Source: Lachnospiraceae bacterium (lineage in GTDB: Bacteria; Bacillota; Clostridia; Lachnospirales; Lachnospiraceae). Taken from it: DNA of 62,775 nucleotides. Positions within the stretch are counted from its first letter, which is position 1. Every line of letters starts with the position of its first letter. The notes under the pieces were generated by a model. The model made no database searches. It was given only the letters and a program-made list of their open reading frames with translations, and had not been told where the DNA came from. This document shows, in pieces, positions 17,487 through 25,249 of this stretch. The DNA is taken from NCBI GenBank assembly GCA_017938485.1, contig JAGBBM010000093.1, positions 1 to 62,775 on the forward strand, written 5' to 3'. The position numbers were made by a program, and so were the translations under genes.

Positions 17487-17588
17487 TTTTTTTATTTTTT
17501 AATTACCTCGTCTCTGATTCCATTATAAATCCACCAACAATACAACTTGCATTTCCCGCTTAAACCCCTTGAAAAATCTAGGTTTTCA

Positions 17589-17617
17589 TTGATTTTTTCT
17601 CTGTAACGTGATATATT
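17589..17617 (+). promoter_or_regulatory. promoter of the amino-acid importer operon
   Basis: TTGATT (17589-17594), 17-bp spacer, TATATT (17612-17617), then 38 bp to the start codon with GGAGG before it. Confidence 0.7.
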
Positions 17618-17655
17618 ATGCAAATGTATGATTAAATTATTTAGGAGGATATTTT

Positions 17656-18519
17656 ATGAAGAAAAATATGAAAAAGCTTTTAGCCGCAACTCTTTCTCTT
17701 GCAATGATGCTTACTATGTTTACTGGTTGCGGAAACAAGGAAAAGGAAAAAGTTACTGCTGAGGTAATTGAAATTGAACTTACAAACGAAGAATATGCTT
17801 TTGGTGTGGATAAAACTCAGCCTGACTTATTAGAGGATGTTAACGAGTTTATTGCTCAGATTAAGGAAGATGGTACATTTGATGAGATTTGTAACAACTA
17901 CTTCGGCGATGGTACTCCTGTAGCTGTTAAGTCAGCTGAGTACGACGAGTCAAAGGATCAGTTAGTTGTTGCTACAAATGCAGCATTTGAGCCATTTGAG
18001 TATACATCAGGAGACAGCTACTACGGTATCGATATGGAAATTGCTGCTGCTCTTGCTGATTATCTCGGAAAAGAGCTCGTTATCCAGAACATGGATTTCG
18101 ACGCAGTATGCTTATCAGTTGGACAGCAGAAATGTGATATTGCTATGGCAGGTCTTACTATCAAGCCTGACAGAGAAGAATATGTTACATTCTCAGATCC
18201 TTACTACAGTGCATCACAAAAGCTCATTGTAAAGTCAAGCGACAACAAGTTCGATGATGCTAAGACTGTTGCAGATGTAGAAGCTATCTTAAAGGATTTA
18301 GGTTCAGATGTTAAGGTAGGTGTTCAGACTGGTACTACTGGTCAGTTCTACTGTGAAGGTGACGAAGAATGGGGATTCGAAGGATTTGGATTCACAACAA
18401 TCGGCTACAAGAACGGTGCTTTAGCTGTTCAGGATTTATTAAATGGTAATATCAGCTATGTTATTATTGACTCAGCTCCAGCAACTTGTATCACAGAATC
18501 AATCAACGAAATGCAGTAA
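17656..18519 (+). CDS. amino-acid ABC transporter binding lipoprotein, apparently circularly permuted
   Basis: Captures a polar amino acid outside the cell for the permease and ATPase that follow. Lipobox FTGC places the anchored Cys near residue 25. The domain order is unusual. Residues about 40-85 (LTNEEYAFGVDKTQPDL, then KEDGTFDEICNNYFG) match what is normally the C-terminal end of family-3 binding proteins. The usual N-terminal strand (DQLVVATNAAFEPFEY) comes next, and the protein stops at YVIIDSAPATCITES, just where the missing tail would continue. The family-3 protein at 38957 has the normal order and ends LNSEQYGIGFKLGN...KENGTFDELAEKYG. Confidence 0.9.
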   Translation: MKKNMKKLLAATLSLAMMLTMFTGCGNKEKEKVTAEVIEIELTNEEYAFGVDKTQPDLLEDVNEFIAQIKEDGTFDEICNNYFGDGTPVAVKSAEYDESKDQLVVATNAAFEPFEYTSGDSYYGIDMEIAAALADYLGKELVIQNMDFDAVCLSVGQQKCDIAMAGLTIKPDREEYVTFSDPYYSASQKLIVKSSDNKFDDAKTVADVEAILKDLGSDVKVGVQTGTTGQFYCEGDEEWGFEGFGFTTIGYKNGALAVQDLLNGNISYVIIDSAPATCITESINEMQ

Positions 18520-18541
18520 AAGCTTATAGCGAGAGGTTTAC

Positions 18542-19252
18542 ATGGGAAATTTTGAACAAAAGTTAGAAAAGTTCTTAGAAATCTTCATTGACCAAAATGG
18601 TTATGTAAAGGTTTTAGAGGGATTAAAAAACACTTTAATAATTGCTGTATTAGGTCTTATTATCGGTATACTTATAGGAACACTTATAGCTACTGTACGA
18701 GTTATTCCAAAATACAAGGTTCTTCCAAGAATACTTAATGGATTTTGTAGTTTCTATGTAGGAATGTTTAGAGGAACTCCTATGGTAGTTCAGTTGCTTG
18801 TATTTTACTATGTTATGCTTCCTATTATGGGAGTACATATGCCTTCAGTTCAAGTAGCCATACTGGTTTTCGGACTTAACAGTGGTGCATATATATCAGA
18901 GATTATGCGAAGCGGTATTTTATCCGTTGATGGTGGTCAGATGGAAGCAGGTCGTGCAGTTGGACTTAGCTTCGGAACAACTATGATAAAAATTGTCATT
19001 CCACAGGCTGTAAAAAACATTCTCCCAACCTTGGGAAATGAATTTATTGCCCTCATCAAAGAAACTTCTGTAGTAAGTTTTATCGGTGCTGCTGATTTAT
19101 ATGTTGCATTCAACCTTATAGGAAGTAACAGCTACGAGTTCATGGTTCCTTACCTCGTTATGGCAGTTATATATATTATTCTGGTTCTCCTCATTAGTTT
19201 GGGAATCAAGATTATGGAAAGGAGCCTGAGAAAAAGTGATAGACGTAATTAA
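18542..19252 (+). CDS. amino-acid ABC transporter permease (HisM/GlnP type)
   Basis: Membrane channel subunit, 236 residues, five predicted helices. It starts [18 protein letters not shown] and contains [11 protein letters not shown] and the coupling-loop motif [20 protein letters not shown] contacting the ATPase (about residues 140-160). ATG 18542 follows GAGAGG. It is second in the importer operon; its end overlaps the ATPase start by 17 bp. Confidence 0.95.
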   Translation: MGNFEQKLEKFLEIFIDQNGYVKVLEGLKNTLIIAVLGLIIGILIGTLIATVRVIPKYKVLPRILNGFCSFYVGMFRGTPMVVQLLVFYYVMLPIMGVHMPSVQVAILVFGLNSGAYISEIMRSGILSVDGGQMEAGRAVGLSFGTTMIKIVIPQAVKNILPTLGNEFIALIKETSVVSFIGAADLYVAFNLIGSNSYEFMVPYLVMAVIYIILVLLISLGIKIMERSLRKSDRRN

Positions 19253-20060
19253 TCTTGAAAAAAAATTCGGTGACAATAATGTCTTAAACGGAATAAGTAT
19301 CAAAATTGAAAAAGGTGATATTGTCTGTGTTATTGGACCTTCAGGTTCCGGAAAAAGTACATTTCTTAGATGTTTAAACTGTATGGAGGATCCAACTGGC
19401 GGTCAGATTATCTTCAATGGTGTAGATATAGCTGACCAAAAGGTTGATATCAACATCCACAGACGTAATATGGGTATGGTTTTCCAGCATTTCAATCTCT
19501 TTAACAACAAAACTGTTATCGAAAATATTATGCTTGCTCCAATCCATGTTCAATGTCAGGACTTAAAGAAGGCTAAAAAGACTAACCGCCTTACAAAAAT
19601 TACAAATATTTTTAGAAAAGATAAAAAAGAGCTTATCCCTATTACCACCAATAAGGCAGAAATCCAGGAAAAAGCAAAGAAACAAGCAATTTCTCTTCTT
19701 GAAAGAATTGGACTTGCAGATAAAGCAGATGTTTATCCATCTACTCTTTCTGGTGGTCAGAAGCAAAGAGTTGCTATTGTTCGTTCTCTTGCTATGAACC
19801 CAGATGTAATTCTCTTTGATGAGCCTACATCAGCTCTTGACCCTGAAATGGTTGGAGAAGTTCTTGACCTTATGAAATCTCTTGCAAGAGAAGGTATGAC
19901 TATGATTATAGTAACTCACGAGATGGGCTTTGCAAAGGAAGTTGCTAACAAGGTAATCTTCATCGACGAAGGTCAAATCCTAGAAAGCGCTTCACCAGAC
20001 GAATTCTTTAACAACCCTAAAAACCCAAGACTCAAAGAATTCCTTTCCAAAGTATTATAA
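19236..20060 (+). CDS. amino-acid ABC transporter ATPase with an extra insert
   Basis: Energises the importer. Walker [10 protein letters not shown] (about residues 34-42), Q-loop VFQHFNLF, signature [11 protein letters not shown], Walker [15 protein letters not shown] and switch VTHEMGFA are all present. Compared with relatives (about 240-250 residues) it has about 30 extra, Lys-rich residues between the APIHVQ segment and ISLLERIG (about 108-150), in the helical subdomain next to the permease contact. The start is GTG 19236 within the permease gene; AAGGAGCC lies upstream. The last 7 bp form the start of palindromic element C. Confidence 0.93.
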   Translation: MIDVINLEKKFGDNNVLNGISIKIEKGDIVCVIGPSGSGKSTFLRCLNCMEDPTGGQIIFNGVDIADQKVDINIHRRNMGMVFQHFNLFNNKTVIENIMLAPIHVQCQDLKKAKKTNRLTKITNIFRKDKKELIPITTNKAEIQEKAKKQAISLLERIGLADKADVYPSTLSGGQKQRVAIVRSLAMNPDVILFDEPTSALDPEMVGEVLDLMKSLAREGMTMIIVTHEMGFAKEVANKVIFIDEGQILESASPDEFFNNPKNPRLKEFLSKVL

Positions 20061-20532
20061 TCCCTATACACCCTAGGTTGATTATATATACAAACAAACC
20101 CACTTACCCCTTCATTCAAACAGACACCTTAAGCTTGGTACGGGGTATATATAGGGTGTAATCAAAACCCGCTCTCGCTCGTCTCACACGCAGGAGTACT
20201 AAGGCCCTTGGCTGGAACAATATATAGGGCATAAGAAAACCGTTTGAACACGCGGGCACTTAGCAAAAAATATAGGATGTAGATATCGATGTTAATCGAA
20301 TAATCTACACCCTATATTTTTTGCTTAGTACCCTTGCGTAGTGAGACGAGCGAAAGCGTGTTTTCACTATGCCCTATATATTGTTCCAGCCAAGAGCCTA
20401 AGGACTCGCGTGTTCAAACGGTTTTTATACACCCTATATATACCCTTTACCAAGCTTAAGGTGCCTGTCTGAATGAAGGGGTAAAGCGGACTCTGTATAT
20501 ATAGTGAAGAATGGTGTATAAGGGATTATAAT
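20054..20532. repeat. palindromic element C with exchanged internal modules
   Basis: An imperfect 479-bp palindrome fills the gap between convergent genes and includes both stop codons. Outer arms are 20054-20167 and 20427-20532. Reading rightward: module X (20168-20203), stem s1 (20204-20233), module Y (20234-20263), stem s2 (20264-20284), a central turn, s2' (about 20304-20323), X' (20324-20360), s1' (20368-20397; 29 of 30 complementary to s1) and Y' (20398-20426). In the folded form X faces Y' and Y faces X', so they do not pair and give two internal loops, while X is complementary to X' and Y to Y'. Type and function unknown. Confidence 0.85.
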
Positions 20533-21413
20533 ACCTTGGAAACTGTCCCCTTTTCTACTAGGCGGACAGGTTGATAGGAAGTCTTTGCATGTCTAAGTCC
20601 TGGTACGCCCATATCTTCCTCCCGATTAATGTACTTATATCCTCTTAGGTTTCTTCTTACGAATTCTCTATTAATCATAGGATATGCACCTTGGATATCA
20701 GCATAAGCTTTTTCAAAATGAACCACATAGGTATCTTCTTTTAAAGGCTCCCCTAAGGTAAATGCTACTACCTTTCCATCAACTCTTATAAGAGCACCCT
20801 CTAATCCTAATATATCCTTATGTTGAAGAGCATACTTTACAGCCTCGGTTTCGTAGGATATGGTTTCATCTACTTCGCCACTATCTCTCCATAATTCAGT
20901 AAGTTCAATACATTCCTCATAATTCGAACCATCTATATTTTCATATACATAATCAGGATGATTCTCTAAAAATCTATTTATATGGTTTCTCTTTCCATGT
21001 AACTTTTTACCTTTCAAGTATGCAAGGGTTTCCCACTCGTACAGATAATCAGCCTCATCCCTATGGTACTCAATTTTATATTTACCAGGATACCAAGTAT
21101 CTATGAGAGCAAACATTTCTCGCTCTACCAAGTACATACAAAAAGGTAATTTATTGTCCTCAAAGTACTTTTCAATTGCATCGAAAGCTCGTTTCTTATC
21201 TCCTTTTCCCATTGGAAAGGTCACCTTCTCAATAACACCATCTTTAGTTTTACAAAATACCAGCATATCTTCTATGATGGTAAATTCTCCTTTAAAAAAA
21301 TTAGACCATAAAATATTATTGGCTGCGGTAAACTCGCAGCCATAATATTCGTTATATCTTAAGTATTGATTTAATAAATCCTTGTTTTCCATACAAGGGG
21401 TCTGTATATACAT
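20526..21413 (-). CDS. DUF2156 protein (phosphatidylglycerol lysyltransferase C-terminal-like)
   Basis: A 295-residue soluble protein of the LPG-synthase C-terminal/GNAT-like fold. Landmarks are NILWSNFF near residue 34, KGKKLHGKRNHINRF (about 133-147), GALIRVDGKVVAFTLGEPL (about 205-223), HFEKAYADIQGAYPMINREF and the closing EEDMGVPGLRHAKTSYQP. Relatives use aminoacyl-tRNA or act as acyltransferases on lipids; without the membrane domain of MprF the substrate is open. ATG 21413 follows GGAGGCG. It lies 20 bp after the repeat-rich protein gene, likely the same transcript. Confidence 0.85.
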   Translation of the reverse strand: MYIQTPCMENKDLLNQYLRYNEYYGCEFTAANNILWSNFFKGEFTIIEDMLVFCKTKDGVIEKVTFPMGKGDKKRAFDAIEKYFEDNKLPFCMYLVEREMFALIDTWYPGKYKIEYHRDEADYLYEWETLAYLKGKKLHGKRNHINRFLENHPDYVYENIDGSNYEECIELTELWRDSGEVDETISYETEAVKYALQHKDILGLEGALIRVDGKVVAFTLGEPLKEDTYVVHFEKAYADIQGAYPMINREFVRRNLRGYKYINREEDMGVPGLRHAKTSYQPVRLVEKGTVSKVL

Positions 21414-21433
21414 AATACGCCTCCAAAAAAAGA

Positions 21434-22618
21434 TTACATACCCTCGATAAGCACATCTACATCGCTCTTACCGAACTCGTAGAGCATTGCTCTAATCTCT
21501 TCTATAGTGTAGCTATCGGCATGGATATATACCTTTTCAAATAACTTATCAACATAACCACACCACTTCTCATAAATTCTAACTCTATCCTCAGTAGTTG
21601 GTTCCTTGATTCTTGCTTGTGTTGTATAGTTGCGATTACCAGAGGTAAGTATCTCTTTCATAGACACAGCCCTTGGTTCTATACCATAGGCAATGTATTT
21701 GATTTCCTCTGTTCTAACTAAAGCACAATCATACATCTCAACAAGTAAATCTTCTATGCAATCTTTTGCTATATTGAAATGATGATAATACATATCTTCT
21801 GTCTTATATGATGGTTTCTCGGCCACATCCATCTTATTATACCAATAAAAATCAGCTGTACTAGACACATTAGATCTTATAGGTTTTCTTGCAGTTGTTT
21901 CTTTAGCAATTTTGCTTTGTGCTATAGCCACACTAAGAGCTTCCGCCTCTTTAATAGATTCCTCGATATTACTTGGATTAACCACATTATTGTCTACAAC
22001 TGGAGCATCAAATACACTATCCGCAAAGGCGCTATCTACAAAGGCACTATCTGTAATCGTATTATCCGCAAATGCACTATCTGTAAATGCGCTATCTGTA
22101 AATGCACTATCTGTAAACGCACTATCTGACACAGGTTCTTCAGTTTTCTGTACTGGTATCACAGGCTCACTAACTGCCTCAACAGGCTGTTCAACAACTG
22201 GAGCTATAGGCTCAGGTTGTACACTTGGCTGAGTCTGATTTACAGATACAACAGGTTGCTCACTTGACACTGGTATTGACTCAGTATGCTCTTGTGCAGA
22301 AATAACCGCTTCTAATGTAGGTATCTCTGTACTTGTGTCTGAAACAGGCATATAGTTTTCTACGCTATTTGAAAAGGCACTATCAAACACAGATTCCACT
22401 TCTGAGCTATCATCCTCATCATACCAATCCCTACTAGCCTTTTCATCCTTTGAAAACAAATCATACTCGTCATATTCTTCGTCTACATATTTATCAACTT
22501 CCTTATCTTTCTTACCCTTAGACTTGCTTACAATCAATGTTATAGTAAGTGTCACCAATAAAATAAAGAAAAGAACTAAAATCACTCCGTAAATAATTGC
22601 AATAATGCTTCCGTCCAT
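21434..22618 (-). CDS. single-pass membrane protein with DSAF repeats, function unknown
   Basis: Residues 7-30 form one membrane helix; a charged Lys/Asp/Glu stretch follows. The middle (about 85-230) is low-complexity, rich in Val, Pro, Ser, Asp, and holds eight near-tandem five-residue units of the form DSAFT. The C-terminal 150 residues (from about 245, YWYNKMDVAEKPSYKTEDMY onward) look like a folded helical domain that I do not recognise, with CALVRTEEIKY and GIEPRAVSMKEI. The layout, membrane anchor, flexible spacer, compact end, suggests a tethered cytoplasmic or surface domain. Start has only a modest AGGTAAT site. Confidence 0.75.
   Translation of the reverse strand: MDGSIIAIIYGVILVLFFILLVTLTITLIVSKSKGKKDKEVDKYVDEEYDEYDLFSKDEKASRDWYDEDDSSEVESVFDSAFSNSVENYMPVSDTSTEIPTLEAVISAQEHTESIPVSSEQPVVSVNQTQPSVQPEPIAPVVEQPVEAVSEPVIPVQKTEEPVSDSAFTDSAFTDSAFTDSAFADNTITDSAFVDSAFADSVFDAPVVDNNVVNPSNIEESIKEAEALSVAIAQSKIAKETTARKPIRSNVSSTADFYWYNKMDVAEKPSYKTEDMYYHHFNIAKDCIEDLLVEMYDCALVRTEEIKYIAYGIEPRAVSMKEILTSGNRNYTTQARIKEPTTEDRVRIYEKWCGYVDKLFEKVYIHADSYTIEEIRAMLYEFGKSDVDVLIEGM
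22008..22129 (-). repeat. 15-bp tandem repeats coding DSAFT units
   Basis: About eight 15-bp units of the type GCACTATCTGTAAAT (plus strand), the four at 22068-22127 nearly identical, the others diverged. They encode DSAFT/DSAFA/DSAFV. No spacers, so not CRISPR. Confidence 0.9.
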
Positions 22619-22714
22619 ATTATTACCTATCTTTCTAAAATAATGTATTTAAAAAATGTAAAATCAATCCATATAATAGTATACTAAAATTTCAAACAAT
22701 AATCAACTATTGTG

Positions 22715-22743
22715 TTGTAAAATGATTTTTACTTTGTTATAAT
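22715..22743 (+). promoter_or_regulatory. gltX promoter
   Basis: TTGTAA (22715-22720), 17-bp spacer, TATAAT (22738-22743), with AGAGGAG and the start codon 36 bp further on. Confidence 0.75.
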
Positions 22744-22779
22744 CTCAAAAGAAAATTATTACAAAGAGGAGATTTTATT

Positions 22780-24228
22780 ATGTCAAAAGTTAGAACAAGA
22801 TTTGCTCCTAGCCCAACAGGAAGAATGCATGTGGGTAACTTAAGAACTGCCCTTTATGCTTATCTTATCGCTAAACATGAAGGCGGTGACTTTATCCTAC
22901 GTATCGAAGATACAGACCAGGTACGTGAGGTAGAAGGAGCTGTTGATATCATATACAGAACTCTTGCAAAAACAGGTCTTTTACATGACGAAGGTCCAGA
23001 CAAAGATGGTGGAGTTGGACCTTATGTTCAAAGTGAGCGCCAGGCAAATGGAATTTATCTTGAGTACGCTAAGATGCTTGTAGAAAAAGGTGAAGCGTAC
23101 TACTGTTTCTGTGATGAAGAAAGACTTAATAGTCTTGTTACAGAATTAGAGGGAAAAACTATTTCTCGTTATGACAAGCATTGCTTACATCTTTCAAAAG
23201 AAGAAATTGAAGCCAATCTTGCAGCAGGAAAACCATATGTCATCAGACAGAACAATCCTCTTGAAGGTACAACAACCTTTAAGGATGAGTTATATGGTGA
23301 TATAACTGTTCCAAATGAGGAACTGGATGATATGGTTCTCATCAAGTCAGATGGTTTCCCAACATACAACTTTGCCAATGTTGTAGATGACCATCTCATG
23401 AACATTACACATGTTGTAAGAGGTAACGAATACCTTTCATCATCACCAAAATACAACAGATTATATGATGCATTTGGCTGGGAAGTTCCAACATATATAC
23501 ACTGTCCACTCATAACTGATGAAACTCATAAAAAGTTAAGTAAGCGTAGTGGTCACTCTTCTTTTGAAGATTTACTCGAGCAGGGATTTTTAACTGAAGC
23601 CATCATTAACTTTGTAGCACTTCTTGGTTGGAGTCCAGAGGATAACAGAGAAATATTCTCTCTCGAAGAATTAGTTGAAGCTTTTGATTACACTCATATG
23701 TCAAAGTCTCCTGCAGTCCTCGACATGACAAAGCTTAAGTGGATGAACGGCGAATACATCAAGGCTATGGATGAAGAAGCTTTCTACGAGATGGCACTTC
23801 CATACATCAAAGATGTTATTTCCAAGCCTCTTGATTACAAGAAAATTGCTTCTATGATTAAATCAAGAATCGAAGTTTTCACAGATATCAAAGAGCAGAT
23901 TGATTTCTTTGAGGCTGTGCCAGAATACGATAACGATATGTATACTCACAAGAAGATGAAGACTAACCCAGAAAATTCTCTTACTCTTCTTACTGAGGTT
24001 CTCCCAGTGCTTGAAGCACAGGATAATTTTGATAATGACTCATTGTTTGAAGCTTTACAAAGTTTCGGCAAAGAAAAGGAATACAAAACAGGCTTTATTA
24101 TGTGGCCTCTTAGAACTGCTGTATCAGGAAAGCAGGCAACCCCAGGTGGTGCAACAGAGCTTATGTCAGTACTTGGCAAAGAAGAGACCATCGCAAGAAT
24201 TAAAGCTGCCATCGCAAAGCTTAGCTAG
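22780..24228 (+). CDS. gltX: glutamyl-tRNA synthetase
   Basis: Charges tRNA-Glu with glutamate in the cytoplasm. Class I synthetase landmarks: the HIGH-type [16 protein letters not shown] at residues 7-22, DTD after [27 protein letters not shown] in the catalytic fold (read as VVDDHLM then HVVRGNEYL), and the KMSKS-type KLSKRSG near residue 253. The anticodon-binding half (about 330-482) ends [13 protein letters not shown]. Full length, 482 residues. Own promoter at 22715; 8 bp after the stop begins palindromic element D. Confidence 0.97.
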   Translation: MSKVRTRFAPSPTGRMHVGNLRTALYAYLIAKHEGGDFILRIEDTDQVREVEGAVDIIYRTLAKTGLLHDEGPDKDGGVGPYVQSERQANGIYLEYAKMLVEKGEAYYCFCDEERLNSLVTELEGKTISRYDKHCLHLSKEEIEANLAAGKPYVIRQNNPLEGTTTFKDELYGDITVPNEELDDMVLIKSDGFPTYNFANVVDDHLMNITHVVRGNEYLSSSPKYNRLYDAFGWEVPTYIHCPLITDETHKKLSKRSGHSSFEDLLEQGFLTEAIINFVALLGWSPEDNREIFSLEELVEAFDYTHMSKSPAVLDMTKLKWMNGEYIKAMDEEAFYEMALPYIKDVISKPLDYKKIASMIKSRIEVFTDIKEQIDFFEAVPEYDNDMYTHKKMKTNPENSLTLLTEVLPVLEAQDNFDNDSLFEALQSFGKEKEYKTGFIMWPLRTAVSGKQATPGGATELMSVLGKEETIARIKAAIAKLS

Positions 24229-24235
24229 TCAAGGC

Positions 24236-24608
24236 AAAACTAAGTTTTACACCTCTTAAGCCCCTTGACGCAATACAAATATCCCATATCAAAAACACGC
24301 TCTCGCTCGTCTCACTACGCAGGAGTACTAAGGTTCTTGGCTGGATAATATATGGGGCATAAGAAAACCGTTTGAACACGCGGGCACTTAGCAAAAAAAT
24401 ATAGGATGTAGATATCGATGTTAATCAAATAATCTACATCCTATATTTTTTGCTTAGTACCCTTGCGTAGTGAGACGAGCGAAAGCGTGTTTTCACTATG
24501 CCCCATATATTATCCAGCCAAGAACCTAAGGACTCGCGTGTTCAAACGGTTTTTTTATGGGATATTTGTATTGCGTCAAGGGGCTTAAAAGGTGTAAACG
24601 TTAGTTTT
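24236..24608. repeat. palindromic element D, second copy of the exchanged-module design
   Basis: A 373-bp imperfect palindrome between gltX and the convergent yfbR-like gene. The outer stem includes a perfect 30-bp pairing (24258-24287 with 24557-24586), unrelated in sequence to element C's outer stem. Then X (24296-24332), s1 (24333-24361), Y (24362-24391), s2 (24392-24413), turn, s2' (24432-24452), X' (24453-24489), s1' (24497-24525, an exact complement of s1) and Y' (24526-24555). Y and X' are identical to those of element C. X and X' agree at 34 of 37 positions, Y and Y' at 26 of 30. Confidence 0.87.
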
Positions 24609-25194
24609 AGTTTAACTCGTCTAGGGTCTTTGCGAAGGCCGACAAGAATTCTTCCATGAAGTCTTTCACTTCCGGAAGTTCATTGGACAAAGTTAGAATT
24701 GCTTTTTCTGTAGCTTCCTTAGCCTTTACAAATTCTCTGTTACCGGTTTTTTCTTCTTCCATACATTTTATCATAGCTGAAAGTTTATCTGCTGCTTTTA
24801 CAAGCTTCCACTCATACGCGTAATCTTCGGTTTTGAAGAATATATCTTCATAAGCCTCTCTTATATCCTCTGGAAGCTGATTCAAAAGACTTCTGTTTGC
24901 TTCATCTTCAAGAGATTTGTAAGCATCCTTTATGAGTTTATTGTAGTATTTTACAGGAGTTGGCATATCACCTGTTATAATTTCTGAGGTATCATGATAG
25001 ATGCCTATCATAGCTGCTTTTTCTGCGTTTAAACTCTTTCCATATCGCTTATTGCCTATTACGCAGAGAGCATGAGCTATCATTGAAACCTCAAGAGAAT
25101 GCTCTGACAAATTCTCTGTAATTGTGTTTCTCATAAGGGCCCATCTTTCAATATATTTCATACGTGCTACTGTTGCATAAAAATTGTATTCCAT
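24607..25194 (-). CDS. YfbR-like 5'-deoxynucleotidase (HD domain)
   Basis: An HD-domain phosphohydrolase likely to remove phosphate from deoxynucleoside monophosphates. Features of YfbR are present: RW in IERWALMRN (about residue 18), EHS at 31-33, IYHDTSEIITGDMPTPVK (metal HD about 66-67, substrate-specific TPVK) and a late Asp in KAADKLSAM (about 133). Length 195 is normal. ATG 25194 follows AAGGAAT. It is last in the run ftsH to yfbR on the minus strand and its stop lies in the end of element D. Confidence 0.87.
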   Translation of the reverse strand: MEYNFYATVARMKYIERWALMRNTITENLSEHSLEVSMIAHALCVIGNKRYGKSLNAEKAAMIGIYHDTSEIITGDMPTPVKYYNKLIKDAYKSLEDEANRSLLNQLPEDIREAYEDIFFKTEDYAYEWKLVKAADKLSAMIKCMEEEKTGNREFVKAKEATEKAILTLSNELPEVKDFMEEFLSAFAKTLDELN

Positions 25195-25249
25195 AAATAT
25201 TCCTTCTTTTTTCGTTTAATACTAATTAGACTCCGTAATATCCCTATAG

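Noticed and set aside
20054-20532. Insertion sequence or simple MITE
   Set aside because: No transposase, no terminal motif shared between elements C, D and E, no target duplication, and the outer arms differ completely between copies. A non-autonomous origin is still not excluded.
22008-22129. CRISPR array
   Set aside because: Repeats are 15 bp without spacers and keep a coding frame.
21912-22232. Rightward reading frames opposite the DSAF repeats
   Set aside because: They are antisense products of the 15-bp repeat, have no ribosome binding site and read as low-complexity LSVNALSVNA.
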